Shown: positions 21,769 through 33,500 of the stretch, one piece after another
Layout: every line of letters begins with the position of its first letter
Numbering within the stretch: position 1 is the stretch's first letter
NCBI RefSeq assembly: GCF_022965805.1
Contig: NC_133102.1
Location: forward strand, 10,275,485-10,339,484
Source: Primulina eburnea
Lineage: Eukaryota > Streptophyta > Magnoliopsida > Lamiales > Gesneriaceae
Direction of reading: 5' to 3'
DNA length: 64,000 nucleotides
Notes under the pieces: generated by a model
Databases searched by the model: none
Seen by the model: the letters and a program-made list of their open reading frames with translations, nothing else
Told to the model about the DNA's origin: nothing
Translations under genes and position numbers: made by a program

Positions 21769-22390
21769 TTATATATCTTGAACCAATCACTAACCACCAC
21801 GATTATAAACTAAATTAACAAAGTATACAAACACCTTTGTCTACTTTCCAATTAATTTATTTATAACCGAATTTCTTGTAAATCACAATTTACTATAAAT
21901 AATTAAAGTCCAACTTCAATTATTTATTTTATGAGAAATATCTGCAACTTTTGTAATTTTAAACTTAAGGGCCCAAAAACTCATTTTTCACCAAAAACAT
22001 TTTGACCCATTTAAAATTCACAAATATGTTAGCCATCCAATGGCCCAATAACTCAAGGCCCATGACACTTAGATATTTCAAAACACCTTTTGAAAACCCT
22101 AGTCGTCATCGCCGTCGCCGGAGCTCCGTCGCCGGATTCCGGCCAACATGCCAAATTTTTTTTTTTATTATTTAAAAATTGGGGCTGTTCAGGCAGCCCG
22201 AGGGGCTGCCTTGCTGCCCGAAATGGGCAGCCCCACGGGTAGCCCGAGCTGCCCGAAATGGGCAGCAACAAGCTGCCCAAATTTTCCCCAAAATTCAGCC
22301 TCGGTTTTGTTGCAAATTTTCATCTCATGCGGTTAGAAATCGACCTCAATATAATATCCTGTATATGCTACACAAAAACTAGTATTTTTA
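21769..22390 (-). other. copia-1 5' leader, distal half, with GC-rich self-complementary patch
   Basis: Non-coding continuation of the copia-1 leader. Positions 22188-22282 repeat GGCAGCCC/GGGCTGCC and GCTGCCCGAAATGGGCAGC, able to fold into stacked hairpins within 200 bases of the primer site. Confidence 0.65.
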
Positions 22391-22402
22391 GCTCTGATAC
22401 CA
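22391..22402 (-). other. Primer binding site of copia-1
   Basis: Minus strand TGGTATCAGAGC, 2 bp from the 5' LTR end at 22405; matches initiator tRNA-Met. Confidence 0.9.
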
Positions 22403-22404
22403 CT

Positions 22405-24469
22405 TGAAAGGGATCGATTTTAGGTGACCGAAAGCGCAACGGAAGCAACAAAAATTTCGAAAATCACATGAAAAATTCGGCCACCTATGTACTAGGGTGT
22501 AGCATATACAAAAACACAAACTATGACATACATAGGGTGTTTTAAAGATTTACCTATCAATCTTACAAGATTGATGATGGCTCCAACTAAGGTGTAAACA
22601 CCTTAGCTCTTGAATGGCAAGATAATCTTCAAGCTTCCCTTTGAGCCCACCTTTCTCAAATATTAAGCCCACCACCAACAAGCTAGAACCCCTTTTATTT
22701 TGCACTAGAAAAATAAAAGAATTTTTCAAAGAGAAGTGATTTTTTTCCTCAACTCTTGAAGAAGAAAAATGAGAGAAAAACTTGGTGGAATGAATATTCA
22801 AGTTTCGGTCATTGCATTTCAAAAATGGGAGGAGTGAAGACTAGTCTTGGTTGTGGGAAAACTTGTTGTGTATTCCAATGCTATGCCTTGGACATTGCAA
22901 AAGTTGTCTCCCAACTTTTCACCTCCCATGAATGCAAGTCTTATTTGATTTTTAACAATTAAAAATCCATGGACTTATTTTAATTATCTCAAACATATTT
23001 GAGACTAATTAAACATTGCTTGAATTCACTCAAGTCACTAGTTGAATAATTATTTTACTATTGGGCTCTACAAGACCCAATACGATTTAATTAATTCAAC
23101 ACTTGAATTAATTTAATTATTTGGACTCTACTAGGCCCACTAGTGTTAAATTAATTCAACACTTGAATTAATTTAATTTAGTCCATAATAATGTTTATGA
23201 AAATCACAATTTTCAAATACATTATTTATTTGGCCAACTTTTAATCTAGGAACAATTTCATAAATTAAAAGCTACATTTCACTCATAGAAGTCATACTTC
23301 TATTTTATTTATGCTTATAAACTCATTTATAAGCCGTTCAACACATTAAACAATTTTACTTCTCAACGGGATCTAGAAAGCTAGTACTTGTGTGGCCCTC
23401 AATGGTTCATTGATACAACTAGCCGTTGGTTCACATCTCCATGTGATTCGGACTAAACATGTCCTTATATGAGCATACCCCAATTGCTCCATTCTTAATT
23501 ATCAACTCCTTGATAATAAGAACGTCAGAACTCAAGTCTGATAGTACCCAACGAATCATGTTAAACGCCTAGTAGCATCGCTTACATGATTCCCTAGGTA
23601 TCAAATGATAGTGCCTGAAAGAACCATTCAATTATGGTTAGCGTACATTACGGTCCCTTCAACTCATATATCCCGACCGATTCGACAACCATTTGTTTAT
23701 CGAGAGTTGTCAATGAATCGATACTATGTGTCATGTTATAGTTGCATCGAAGGTGTAATCTATGAAACCCCTTTCATAATTACCACCATACTCTGATCAG
23801 AGATTTCAACCTACATACACATGAGAACACATAGGATATCCATACCCGAAAGTAAGCGGTGAATCCCCGACTACAATGCATCGACTCCTATATGTTTCGA
23901 CATAACACCCAACCTTGCCACCTGATGACCCCATGAGAGTCGGTAAACAAGTCAAAGTGTAATTCTAGCACATAGAGTCTCAATGTTGTCCCGGGTCATA
24001 AGGACTAATGGTGTACAACCATAAACTAGGACTTTTCCACTCGATAAGTGAGAACCACTTGGAAAGTCCTTTATGGAGGGTTGTTCAGTGTATTCTATCA
24101 GGAGCACCTATCTGCATGCTCGGACATCACAATGTCCCCTACCAATGAAACATGGTACTCAAATAGCAGATACTAGTCTCTAACTCGAGCGGCCTATATC
24201 TTTCTTAGCGGCGGCTGAATCGACTAGGAACTGTTTAGAATATACAGTATTCCAAATATGAGTTTCATGATACTTATCATATGAGCATCTCATATTCTTT
24301 CTACTATTTGTATATTCAAGGACTTTATCTATGCAACTAGCATGGGTATACAGATAAAGAAGTGCCAAGACAATAAATTCAAATATTATTAAAATAAATA
24401 TTGTTTTTACATAGAGTTTAAACATGAACCCTCAGCCAACACTTGGCTCGACGGGCACCTACTCTAACA
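22405..24469 (-). repeat. 5' LTR of copia-1
   Basis: Partner of 2264-4324. It ends TGTTAGAGTAGG (minus strand) at 24469 and is followed by the GATTT duplication. Confidence 0.95.
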
Positions 24470-24474
24470 GATTT

Positions 24475-25258
24475 ATCAACCCATAAACGGAACTGAAGTA
24501 CTTTACAGAGAAACACATAATCAGATGTAACTCTAATTCTCCGGCAGTAAATCTTTCAACTGATATCTCAATTCGTTCAGTTCAATCAGTATCATTCTAT
24601 AAGAAATTCAAAAATGAAACTAATACCTGGTATCAAATCAAGGCTGAAATCACTCTCCCTGTTACAGGACAAACCTGAAATCTCATCAGCAAGATTATAG
24701 CAACTTCCTGCTACTAGTAAATCAATCCCTGATAGGCTCAACTTCAGTAATCAACTGAATACATAAGGAATAAATCCATCTCTTTCGATAATCATCGAAT
24801 CATAACAATACAGATATCAAGGAATTCAAAATCAAGAATCCTTACTGTATATCATTCATTTCTTGGCCATTTCAGGTCTGAATCTTACCATTTCCTGGCA
24901 AGAATCTATAATAACTCTGTACTTGTTCGATATGTCAATATCAATCATCCAGTCATCATCAGACAATACAAGTACAATCTAATCTAATTCAATCTCATTC
25001 TCAACTTACTGCAGTATACAATATATCACAGAATGTCATTGATATCAAATCCTTTACCCAAAAGGTACGGAGTCAATACTACAGCAAATACAGACTCAAC
25101 AGATAGAACATATATCAATGCAACGCTGGCAAAGATAATCGTAGTGAATGCATTAGTACATATCAATACATATGCAACATAATCATAAAAGATCGGTATC
25201 TGCCACTATGTCATCAAGTGTGTCCTGGGTCTGTTCCTCGATCACTACCACCAGATGA
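24475..25258. other. Body of gag-only gypsy element downstream of gag
   Basis: AT-rich with many stops in all frames. No protease or RT motif is visible where pol should begin. It joins 617-2258 across the copia-1 insertion. Confidence 0.7.
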
Positions 25259-26098
25259 TCATGTTCCCTGAAATCTTCGGGAACTTCTCTGTGGACAGAC
25301 TCTAGCAAAGTGTCCCTGTTGTTTACATATATTGCACCTACCAGCTACTCCCTGGCATTGCTCCGTGGGATGTCTCCCTCCGCAAGTCCGGCAATAAACT
25401 CCAGTATAACTCGGGCTAGAACCACTGGAGCTAGATGAACCACTCCCTAACTTCTTAAACTGCTTCTTTCGAGCTTTCAGCAAATCTTGTTTCCCACTCG
25501 TACTACCGCGATCAAATCGAAGAGGGGATTTCTGTGTCTGGGGTTGCATCGCACACACCCTTTTTAATTGTCTAATCAGACTCGCCTCCGCTCTCTTTGC
25601 TCTACTCAAGGCATCAGCCAAATGGTAAGGTCGTTGCATATTCATCAATGCAACTATCTCCGAGTTCAATCCTCTGATGAACTGATCCGCTACAGCTTCA
25701 TCATTCCCAGCTATCTGAGGAGCAAAACGCAGTAGAGTAGAGAATTTAGCAATGTATTCTTCAATATTCAGTTGGCCTGGTCTCAAATTCTCAAACTCTG
25801 CTTTCTTGCCCTCTCGGTACGAAACTGAGAAAAATCTTCGATAAAATTCAGTTCTGAATATTTCCCACGAAATCACTGTACCTCTCTGTTCTAATATTAT
25901 TTTACTTGTAATCCACCAACTCCTGGCGGCTTCTCGTAACTGGTTAGGCACCATTTTAACTCTCTGTTCATCTGTACAATCAAGTAAATCGAATAGTATT
26001 TCTATGTCATCAAACCAGTTCTCACAATCTTCAGACGTCTCGATACAACTCAGAATCGGCGGCTGAAATAACTGAAACTCGTTCAACTGTATTTCCAT
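25259..26098 (-). CDS. Gag protein of the gag-only gypsy element (279 aa)
   Basis: This is the only intact gene of the element: capsid/nucleocapsid precursor that would package element RNA in virus-like particles. The Ty3/gypsy gag core (retrotrans_gag type) spans about residues 20-160, with ENWFDDIEILFDLLDCTDEQ near 26, REAARSWWI near 55, FRTEFYRRFF near 83 and EYIAKFSTLLRFAP near 116. A basic, Ser-rich linker follows, then two zinc knuckles, CRTCGGRHPTEQC and CNICKQQGHFARVC. A TGA closes it 11 codons after the second knuckle and no protease frame follows. The single uninterrupted frame contrasts with the broken genes around it, which is compatible with selection on gag or with recent activity supplied by a relative. 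Confidence 0.88.
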   Translation of the reverse strand: MEIQLNEFQLFQPPILSCIETSEDCENWFDDIEILFDLLDCTDEQRVKMVPNQLREAARSWWITSKIILEQRGTVISWEIFRTEFYRRFFSVSYREGKKAEFENLRPGQLNIEEYIAKFSTLLRFAPQIAGNDEAVADQFIRGLNSEIVALMNMQRPYHLADALSRAKRAEASLIRQLKRVCAMQPQTQKSPLRFDRGSTSGKQDLLKARKKQFKKLGSGSSSSSGSSPSYTGVYCRTCGGRHPTEQCQGVAGRCNICKQQGHFARVCPQRSSRRFQGT

Positions 26099-26460
26099 TT
26101 GAGTTTCTGATACATCTATCTGTTCAGATGAAGTACTACCCCTTTCTGAAATTCTTCTATGAGGTATATCTGATGATCACAAGAATCAGTAATCACAGGA
26201 GATAAATCAATTTCAGTCCCTTTCTGATCAGCTTACCTCTGATCAAAATTGGTTCTGATTCATTTTCAAATCAGACATATTACCAAATCAATTCAGATAT
26301 TCAGGTAACATACATTTAAAAGCAATAAAACATGCTATCATGCTAGCATACACATTGTAAATCAACATGCTAGCAATCACATGCAAGGAAAGAAACTCAA
26401 TCTACCCCGCTCACTCTTATCAATCTCAGTGCTAAGGAACCTACAGTTCAAGGACCTACA
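26099..26460. other. 5' leader of gag-only gypsy element
   Basis: 362 bp between primer site and gag start; non-coding. Confidence 0.7.
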
Positions 26461-26472
26461 GCTCTGATACCA
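26461..26472 (-). other. Primer binding site of gag-only gypsy element
   Basis: Minus strand TGGTATCAGAGC, 2 bp from the LTR end at 26475. Confidence 0.9.
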
Positions 26473-27102
26473 CCTGTTGTGGGGATCCAAACTTAATTCA
26501 ATTCTTAATCACTTTCTGGGGAATAATTACTCAGTTAAAATAAACATGGTCTATTTTTTTAAAAAAAAAATACAAGAGTACGCAGCATATGAAATAAGTC
26601 CTATTTCATTTACAAGATCACTAATCAGATCTAAGTACAAATCCTGTAAAAACGTAAATCATAATATCTACTGTTTCTTCACTACACCTCAGGTGATATA
26701 ACAGATATACTCCTAAGTCCGGATCTCCACGCTAACTGTCTTCTCTCATCCTCTTCTTGACCCTGATCCAGCCCCACCTGTTGTCATGCACACATACAAA
26801 ACAAGACAACAGCCGGATAACTCCGGTGAGAAATACATCCCAGTATAAACAATGTAAACGTGCAATCATATAAAAACATATACAAAAGCATATAATAAAT
26901 ATTCATAACATGTATCAAATCAGAAACATAAATCAATATCAAGCAATGAATCACACTCAGACTCAGACAACGCATCGTCTCAGACTCGACTCAACTCTAA
27001 CCTAGGGATCCCGATGTCTGGGAGAATTATATCGAATCTCCGTCGATAGGAATGAATCAACCCTAAACAGAATCGATATAATTCCTATATCCAGTGTCTT
27101 GG

Positions 27103-27292
27103 CGAAACAGCCGCAGAATTGACGAATCAGTCAAGAATTAAGCGAATTAGCCAATAACTAGACGAATCAGCCAGTAATTAAGCGAATCAGCCAAAGTTTA
27201 GACGAATCAGTCGATAACTAGACGAATCAGCCATAATTAGACGAATCGGACAATAGCCAGACGAATCAGCCAATGACTAGCGAATCAGCAGA
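27103..27292. repeat. Minisatellite with GACGAATCAGCCAATAACTA-type unit
   Basis: About nine imperfect units of roughly 18-20 bp (GACGAATCAGCC plus a variable ATAACTA/AATTAA tail) in tandem inside the LTR. Confidence 0.8.
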
Positions 27293-28240
27293 CAATACAT
27301 GCATTGGCTATGACTCAATAGCCTACAAACATCAATTTCATACATACACAGACTATACATCAATATCCTACAAACATCAGTCTTATCAAACTCAAATATC
27401 AATGCAATAATTAAAGTATGTGATTTAGGGAGACTCGAGTCAAACCTCACTCGAGTTGTGCAATCCCAACTCAACATTAATTTATACATGTATCTTCTCG
27501 CTCAAAAGAAGAAGAAGTCCCGAATCTATCTCGGTCCATTCCCAATCTAGTAATAACAATCGAATAGGTATAATATCAATAAACAACTCAATTCAATACC
27601 TGTTCTGATCAATACTCAAATCACAATACACTCTGATCATTGTCAATCGACATACGGTACCACAATACAATCTAAATCAATACTGAATCTGATCAATATC
27701 AATTAACTGATGTTTTGACGGCATAACAATACTGTCTTGATAACCCCGTCAGTCCAAACATCATAGATATAATACCAGAACTCATAATCAATATCGATAC
27801 CAGTCCTAATCTCAATAACAATACACATCTGATATGAAATCTCAGTCAAATCGACTCCAAAAATCATAACAATCACATAAACAGTCCGTTCTTTAATCTG
27901 ACTTCAATTATACGATGTCTACTATGTCAAGATCATCATATATGATTCCTATTCAATTCTGACACTAGCATAATTTCAAAACATGTCATAACGTAGCAAA
28001 ACTTACGTCCAGTTGTAGCCTGCGTTGAAAGGAATACAGTACTGAAGTCGGATTCAAAATCAGACGGACGAATCGCTCGTAAATCACGATAATAATCTTC
28101 GAAGAACTTTTAAAGCTTTTCCCTCAGATTCTCTCGATTTCCTTCTTGTTTTTGCAAATAAAACGTTTGTATATATATATACACACACACACACACATAC
28201 ATGCATGGACGGCAAGTGGCTAATTGCATGTTCTGCAAGT

Positions 28241-28470
28241 TGCGTGCATATGCGCGCCCAAGGCCCGCGCATATGCGCCGGAAGCACTGTCCGACTACTG
28301 CACTACTCACGGATATGCGCGAACTCAAGTCGCGCATATGCGCGAGACCTACTGGTCACGCACAGCACACCTCGCGCATATGCGCGCCTACTCCTCGCGC
28401 AGATGCGCGAGGCCCTCTGCCTTTTTCACGCATGTTCGCGAATCAGTGACGCGCACATGCGCGAGTGATA
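28241..28470. repeat. Cluster of CGCGCATATGCGCG palindromes in LTR (second cluster at 261-450)
   Basis: Several perfect or near-perfect palindromes built on GCGCATATGCGC or GCGCACATGCGC, spaced about 20-45 bp. The partner LTR carries the same type of cluster at 261-450 with a different copy number. Confidence 0.85.
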
Positions 28471-28634
28471 CTGTTCCTCGCACATTTTCATGCATTTTAT
28501 CGTCTTTCCCGGTCCGATCCGTTCCATCTATATTTACCTTAATTAAGCAATAAATCGTTTCAGATTAATTTCAGATTACGGTAAATACACTCAAATCATT
28601 TCAGATTACGGTAATCAAATTCTTGGGCCTTACA

Positions 28635-28834
28635 TCAGTTGAACTGATTCAGATTGGTCGATCAGTTGGTATTTTCAGTTAACGTCTCGATAGCTTCAGT
28701 TTTACCTCGTTTAACTGATCAGTTTGAAGCCAGATCAGTTCCAGTTTCCTGCGCACTAATGTAAATCATTGGAAACAAAATAGTAAGTTTTGTTAACATC
28801 AAAATTAAGATTGCGAAAATGAAATGTTCCAACA
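28635..28834 (-). repeat. 3' LTR remnant of short-body copia-like element
   Basis: Corresponds to 31039-31238. It is cut at its left by the gypsy insertion; the first 5 bp TCAGT would be one half of that insertion's target duplication. Confidence 0.85.
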
Positions 28835-29899
28835 ATCTCCCCATTTTTTATGATCACAAAACTTGAACAGTTAAAACAATTGAAACAAGATCTTCCAGCT
28901 TGAGGGATAGCATAAATAAAAGCTCCCCCTCAACAACTGAATGAAATGATTTGAAAACAGTTTTTCAGCTTGAGGGATAATTTTAAATAGAACTTCCCCT
29001 CAGAAACTGAATTAAAAACTCCTCTTAAAAAATATAATCAATTACGCGAATAATTAAGTTTTAGTATCAATCAAGCACCTTAGGCAACAAATCTTAATGT
29101 AACAGTTTAGTTATGTGAAGGCTAACTGGATGAACAAGATGTTTATTTAATCAAATAAGCGTCCCTTGTAATGTACATTTACGCACATCAACAATTGTAA
29201 GGGGAAATGTTACTCCATTAGCAGACTTTAAATAACGTCAAACATCAGTTAGTTTACACATAATAGAACTGAATATACTAACAACTAGTCGCATTGAATG
29301 CTGTATAGATTTTGAGTCTCTTTTGCCAGAGGATCAGGTAATTTGCCTAGGTCTCGATTTCTGTGCTGGCTAACTGGTCGAGCTGACTCAAACAGGACTC
29401 AACTAATGCTGAACCGCATTGATCATCAATATTGATCTGATAAGGCATTGAAATTAGACATTGAAGCGGCGTCACTTCTGATGATTAAGTTCCACTTAAC
29501 TCATCAGTTTCAGCTGGTAGTTGGGTTTCGTCTGTTGATCAGTTGGACTGGTAGACTTGAAATTGAAATTTTGTCCATTGAGCAGTTTAGCTAAACTAAT
29601 GTCAGCTGAACTCAAAACCCTGCAAGCTACTTAAAACAACAAAGTTAATGAGTCGAGAGAATTGACTACAATGTTAGTTGCTGAGCCAAGACCTTCTCTC
29701 TTCCCACGGTAAATCCATATAAAATTTTTAAGAGGATTTTGAAATCCATTTTAAATACTATGTCAAAACATATTTTAAAATATCAGTTTTCAAATGTCCT
29801 TCTTAGAACAACAATTGTTATCAGAGCACTTTGAGGTACTTCAAACAAAATATTCTCCAAGAGCTGCAATAGCTCGTGTTCTAAGAATGTATACACCTA
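28835..29899. other. Body of short-body copia-like element
   Basis: Begins with the complement of an AAAAATGGGGAGAT polypurine tract. A partial tandem repeat (CAGCTTGAGGGATA followed by CCCCTCA) lies at about 28896-29015. No ORF of note. Confidence 0.65.
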
Positions 29900-31238
29900 T
29901 GAATTAGATCGAGTTTGGTATAGAACCAAGAGAAAAACACTCAAAATAATCATTCGTTAAGAAAAACTGATATATTTTATATCTTGTGTAACTGAATAAC
30001 TGTAAATAGCATGAATCAGTTGAGACATGCATCGGTTCCGTTATGGTGAAAACTAAAACGACAGATGCTCTTACTGGTTAAATCAGTTTGAAAACAATAT
30101 TTAAACAATTAAATACACAAGATATGTTTATGGATGTTCGGAGACTTCAACTATTCTTACATCACCCTTTCTACCACCTCGGGTAGGATCCACTAGAAGA
30201 CTTTGATTAATTACAGCAAGTGTAATAACCCACCCAGCTTAGGACTTACCCACTGCCTAACTAAACTCCTAGACTAGACTGAAGGCAGCACCTTCCAGTC
30301 AACACTTGTTTAACATATGTGTGTCAAAGACTACATACACAATTTTATTGTCTTTGTGCAAGACTATATTTGAGTGGTGGTGTGTGCGCGTGTGTGAGAA
30401 CTGAACAATGAAAGCACAACGAAGGTGTTCTCAAACACTGAGGGAAATAAGCTTCTAAACTAAGATGATATGACTGAGTATTCCCTATAGGAAAAATGCT
30501 TCTTGTAAGCTGATAAGTAAATAAGCGTTCCCTTTATTTTTATTTTCACGTACTCTTGTATGTGCTCTCTCAATTGCTGATGGTCTTGAGCTTGTATATA
30601 TAGAGGCATTGAGACCGTACTTCAAGATTCATCACATGTGATCGTTGAAGCTTGAATGTGTTCCTTGATAAATGTGTCTTGAATTTTCTGACATGCCTCC
30701 AGGAATCTCTTGGCTTTAATTAATATTTGCTGCAAAATCATTTATTGTACCTTTGAACGTACAAATGTTTTGTATCTTTGGGCATAGCTGTAATCCACCA
30801 AGATATGCTTTTCTTGATCTACAATTGATTGATTCCTAACTGATGTTCCTAACTGGTCATCTGAACTGATCTTCAGTTAGGCTTGGTGAAATCAATTGAA
30901 CTGATTTCACTTTTTCAGTTGAACTGGTCAGTTGGGTTCTTCATCAGTTGAACTCTTCATCAGCTGGCCGGGCTTCTGAAGGTCTTCTGCTGAACCACTT
31001 ATCAGCTAGACAATAAGTTGAACTGTTCTTTAATATGTCAGTTGAACTGATTCAGTTTGGTCGATGAGTTGGTGTTTTCAGTTAATGTCTCTATAGCTTT
31101 AGTTTTACCTTGTTTAACTGATCAGTTCGAAGCTTGATCGATTCCAGTTTCCTGTGCACTAAGGTAAATCATTAGGAACAAAATAACAAGTTTTGTTAAC
31201 ATCAAAATTAAGATTGCGATGTATGAAATGTTCCAACA
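29900..31238 (-). repeat. 5' LTR of short-body copia-like element
   Basis: About 1.34 kb. The left boundary is less certain because the primer site next to it is decayed. It contains TATATATAG near 30595 (TATA box on the minus strand) and the GGATGTTCGGAGA block at about 30133. Confidence 0.7.
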
Positions 31239-33345
31239 CAAACTAGGGTTCTAAAGGTCTCCGTCGCCCGTTCGCCTCCCTTCGCAACGCACATTGACGA
31301 TCGTATATTCGAGCGTTCTAAAACACAAAGACACGCTTCTAAACTCTTCTAATGCACCATTCAAATCATAATATGCATGTTTTACATATTTTAGCATGAA
31401 AAATATTTGAATACAAATCACTTAACATTTTGATGATTATTTTCAAAGTTTTGATAATTTTACGCTTGTTTGAAACACGTTACGAATTCTAAGGACATGT
31501 TGCCATTAGGAAGTGTCTAAGGGACGTTTAGGGACTAGATGAAGCTAGACGTGAACAAGAAGGGCTGCACATGGTTAGGGTAAAAAAGCTAGGGTTTCAT
31601 GGAGTTTTTGGGGAAAAAAGGGCTCGGCTATGGGGGGAGGTGCACCAGGGCTCGGCCAAGGCTTGTCAGGGTCCTATGTGGGTTGGAACCAAGCGAGCTA
31701 GAGGGCTGGATGGTGCTGGACCCGGTGGCAACAAGGAGGGAAGAGTCCACAAGCCCTAGGACTCCTTCCATACACGCGAAGGGTTCGGTTTCTGAAGGTG
31801 TAGTGCACGGCTCGGTTAGGGCAGTCTAGGCTGGTCCAGTAGGGTCTAGGGAAGATGGCTCAGGGTCGAGGATTGGTCCGGTGCAGCCATGGTCCATTGT
31901 GGCTCGTGGGGAGAGGGGGACGCGACCTATGGGATCTAAGGAGAAGGGCGCACAGTTGGTCTTGTGGCTAGGGGCTGGTGCTTTGGGCTAGGCTAGGCTT
32001 GGAAGAGTCCATAAGGGTCTGGCCAGTGGTAGGTCCATGATGCCTCAAGGGTGGCTCGGGTTGGGAGGAAGCCGTGGCTTGGTTGAAGAACTAGGGTTCG
32101 GTTTTAGGCTAGGAAGAATAATGGTTCGAACCATGGTCCACGGGGGGTCGATTCATGGTTCATGAGGGTATTTTATGTATGAAAAGTTCATTTTTAATGT
32201 TTGGGAAGAAAATATTAAGTCTGGAATTAATTCGGGATTAAAACGATTTACGATTTAGTAATCAAGAAAATAAATCGAAAGTCTCGAGTTCAGGTTAAAT
32301 AAAAAATATTAGAAGTCAAATTTACGCTTAAATATTTATTTGGGATAGGCTCGAGTCAATAAAAGTTAGAAAAAAAGTTAAAATCGAGGATTTTTGGGTC
32401 TAGGGGTAAACAGTCATTTTACACCTGAGTAGTACAAAAAAGGTTGGCAGTGTCCCGAAGAATTATAACGCATGTTAATGATATTTTAAAATATTTATGA
32501 TGAAAATATGAGATTTATGATTTATTATAAAGTTGTGCAATTTTTACTATTAAAATGCTATTTTTCGAATGTAGAAAGAACGCGATATTTTATGATTAAA
32601 AAGAAAAGAAAAAATAATTTGAAGGATGTGAATTGATTGTGAAAAAAAGATATGATATATGATTATGGGAATATCGTGAGGGAGAAGGCCCCAGAAGAAG
32701 CCCCTTTACGAGAGAAGACTCAGAGGGAGCCCAAAATCGTATTTCCATTTACGTCGGTACCTATTGCCCGTCCCCATGCGCAATGGTGAGCTAAGACTGA
32801 TCAGTCACCACATGATAGAACTAATCACTTTCAAAGATCAAATTTCACCCAAAACGATAGATAATGGAAAGTTTTATGATTCGACGATTTATGATGCTTA
32901 CAAAATTTATGCTAGCTTATTTTGAATAAATGTATGATTTTTAATGCATGTGCTTGTATATGTATTATTTTTTACTCGTGTTTAGAACGTGCTGAGTCAT
33001 TAGACTCATTAGGTTTGAATTTTGCAGGTGAGGATGAGATTGAGGGAGGCGCTGACGCTTGAGTGGATCGATTACGACAATACACTTGCGAGGGACATTA
33101 CTTTCCGCATTAGCTTGATAGTCAAAGTTTAAATATTTTGTTAAAAGTATTTAGAGACTTTCATGCTTTATTTTGATGTTAGTTTTGATCATGTTAATGG
33201 TTGGCGTATGATTATTTTTAATTGGCGAGTTAGGAATTTTATGCACTTTAAATTTTTAGATGTTAAATTATTTTTTGATGTTGGAATGTTAAATCATTTT
33301 AAATATGAATTTCAAATTTTATGTTCAACAAAAATATTTAGTAGG
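31239..33345 (+). repeat. Truncated gypsy-type LTR fragment
   Basis: It carries the block GAGTCATTAGACTC (32994-33007) followed by GCAGGTGAGG, found about 300-420 bp from the 3' end of the pol-type gypsy LTRs in this window, so the fragment is the 3' part of a plus-oriented LTR. No TG start is visible. ORFs at 31571-31829 are short and unlike known proteins. Confidence 0.6.
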
Positions 33346-33500
33346 ATTTTAAGGTCTAAAAGTAGTGGACGTTTGACCTACACGAACATAGAATATATCT
33401 GGAGATCTCCCAGAGATCCCTTTAATATCTGTATAATGAAATTGTCTGTTTTTAGTTCCAATTGGAATTTGATTAGTCCAATATCGAACCTTCTTCTCCA

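Larger units (their letters stand above)
2264..24469 (-). mobile_element. Ty1/copia element copia-1, nearly complete, interrupted by copia-2
   Basis: LTRs at 2264-4324 and 22405-24469 (about 2.06 kb, roughly 55 substitutions by hand count, about 2.7%) flank, on the minus strand, a primer site (22391-22402), a long leader, gag, protease-integrase, RT, RNase H and a polypurine tract. The order PR-INT-RT-RH is that of Ty1/copia. A 5 bp GATTT duplication brackets it. The coding region has two frameshifts and two nonsense codons, so this copy is inactive on its own. I do not assign the copia lineage. Confidence 0.95.
1..28634 (-). mobile_element. Gag-only Ty3/gypsy-type LTR element (TR-GAG-like), interrupted by copia-1
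   Basis: Seen: a 2160 bp LTR at 26475-28634 matches the 616 bp at the left window edge. The inner flank of the right LTR carries the complement of a tRNA-Met primer site, and the inner flank of the left LTR carries the complement of a G-rich polypurine tract, so the element runs on the minus strand. Without the nested copia-1 (2264-24469) the body is only about 3.65 kb. It holds one gag frame (25259-26098) and no protease, RT or integrase. Inference: a non-autonomous element of the kind called TR-GAG. An internal deletion of an autonomous parent cannot be excluded. The 3' LTR continues outside the window. Confidence 0.85.
26475..28634 (-). repeat. 5' LTR of gag-only gypsy element
   Basis: 2160 bp, running from TGTAAGGCCC at 28634 to ...CCCCACAACA at 26475 on the minus strand. 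It holds a tandem minisatellite (27103-27292) and a cluster of CG-rich palindromes (28241-28470) near its 5' end. Confidence 0.9.
28635..31238 (-). mobile_element. Copia-like LTR element with very short body (outermost element of the nest)
   Basis: The last 200 bp of an LTR (28635-28834) match the end of a second LTR (29900-31238). The gag-only gypsy element is inserted in the first LTR, and its missing part must lie left of the window. A minus-strand polypurine tract (28835-28848) follows. The body, 28835-29899, is only about 1.07 kb and codes for nothing recognisable. The LTR end TGTTGGAACATTTC and internal blocks resemble copia-2 LTRs. It is either an internally deleted Sirevirus relative or a non-autonomous LARD/TRIM-like element. 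Confidence 0.75.

Noticed and set aside
22053..22280. Pro/Gly-rich ORFs on both strands
   Set aside because: Explained by the GC-rich hairpin patch in the copia-1 leader.
26784..26975. 63-codon minus ORF with hydrophobic, Cys-containing sequence
   Set aside because: Lies in the gag-only element LTR, short, no supporting signal.
31571..31829. Gly/Arg-rich plus ORFs
   Set aside because: Short, overlapping in two frames, inside a decayed LTR, no motif.
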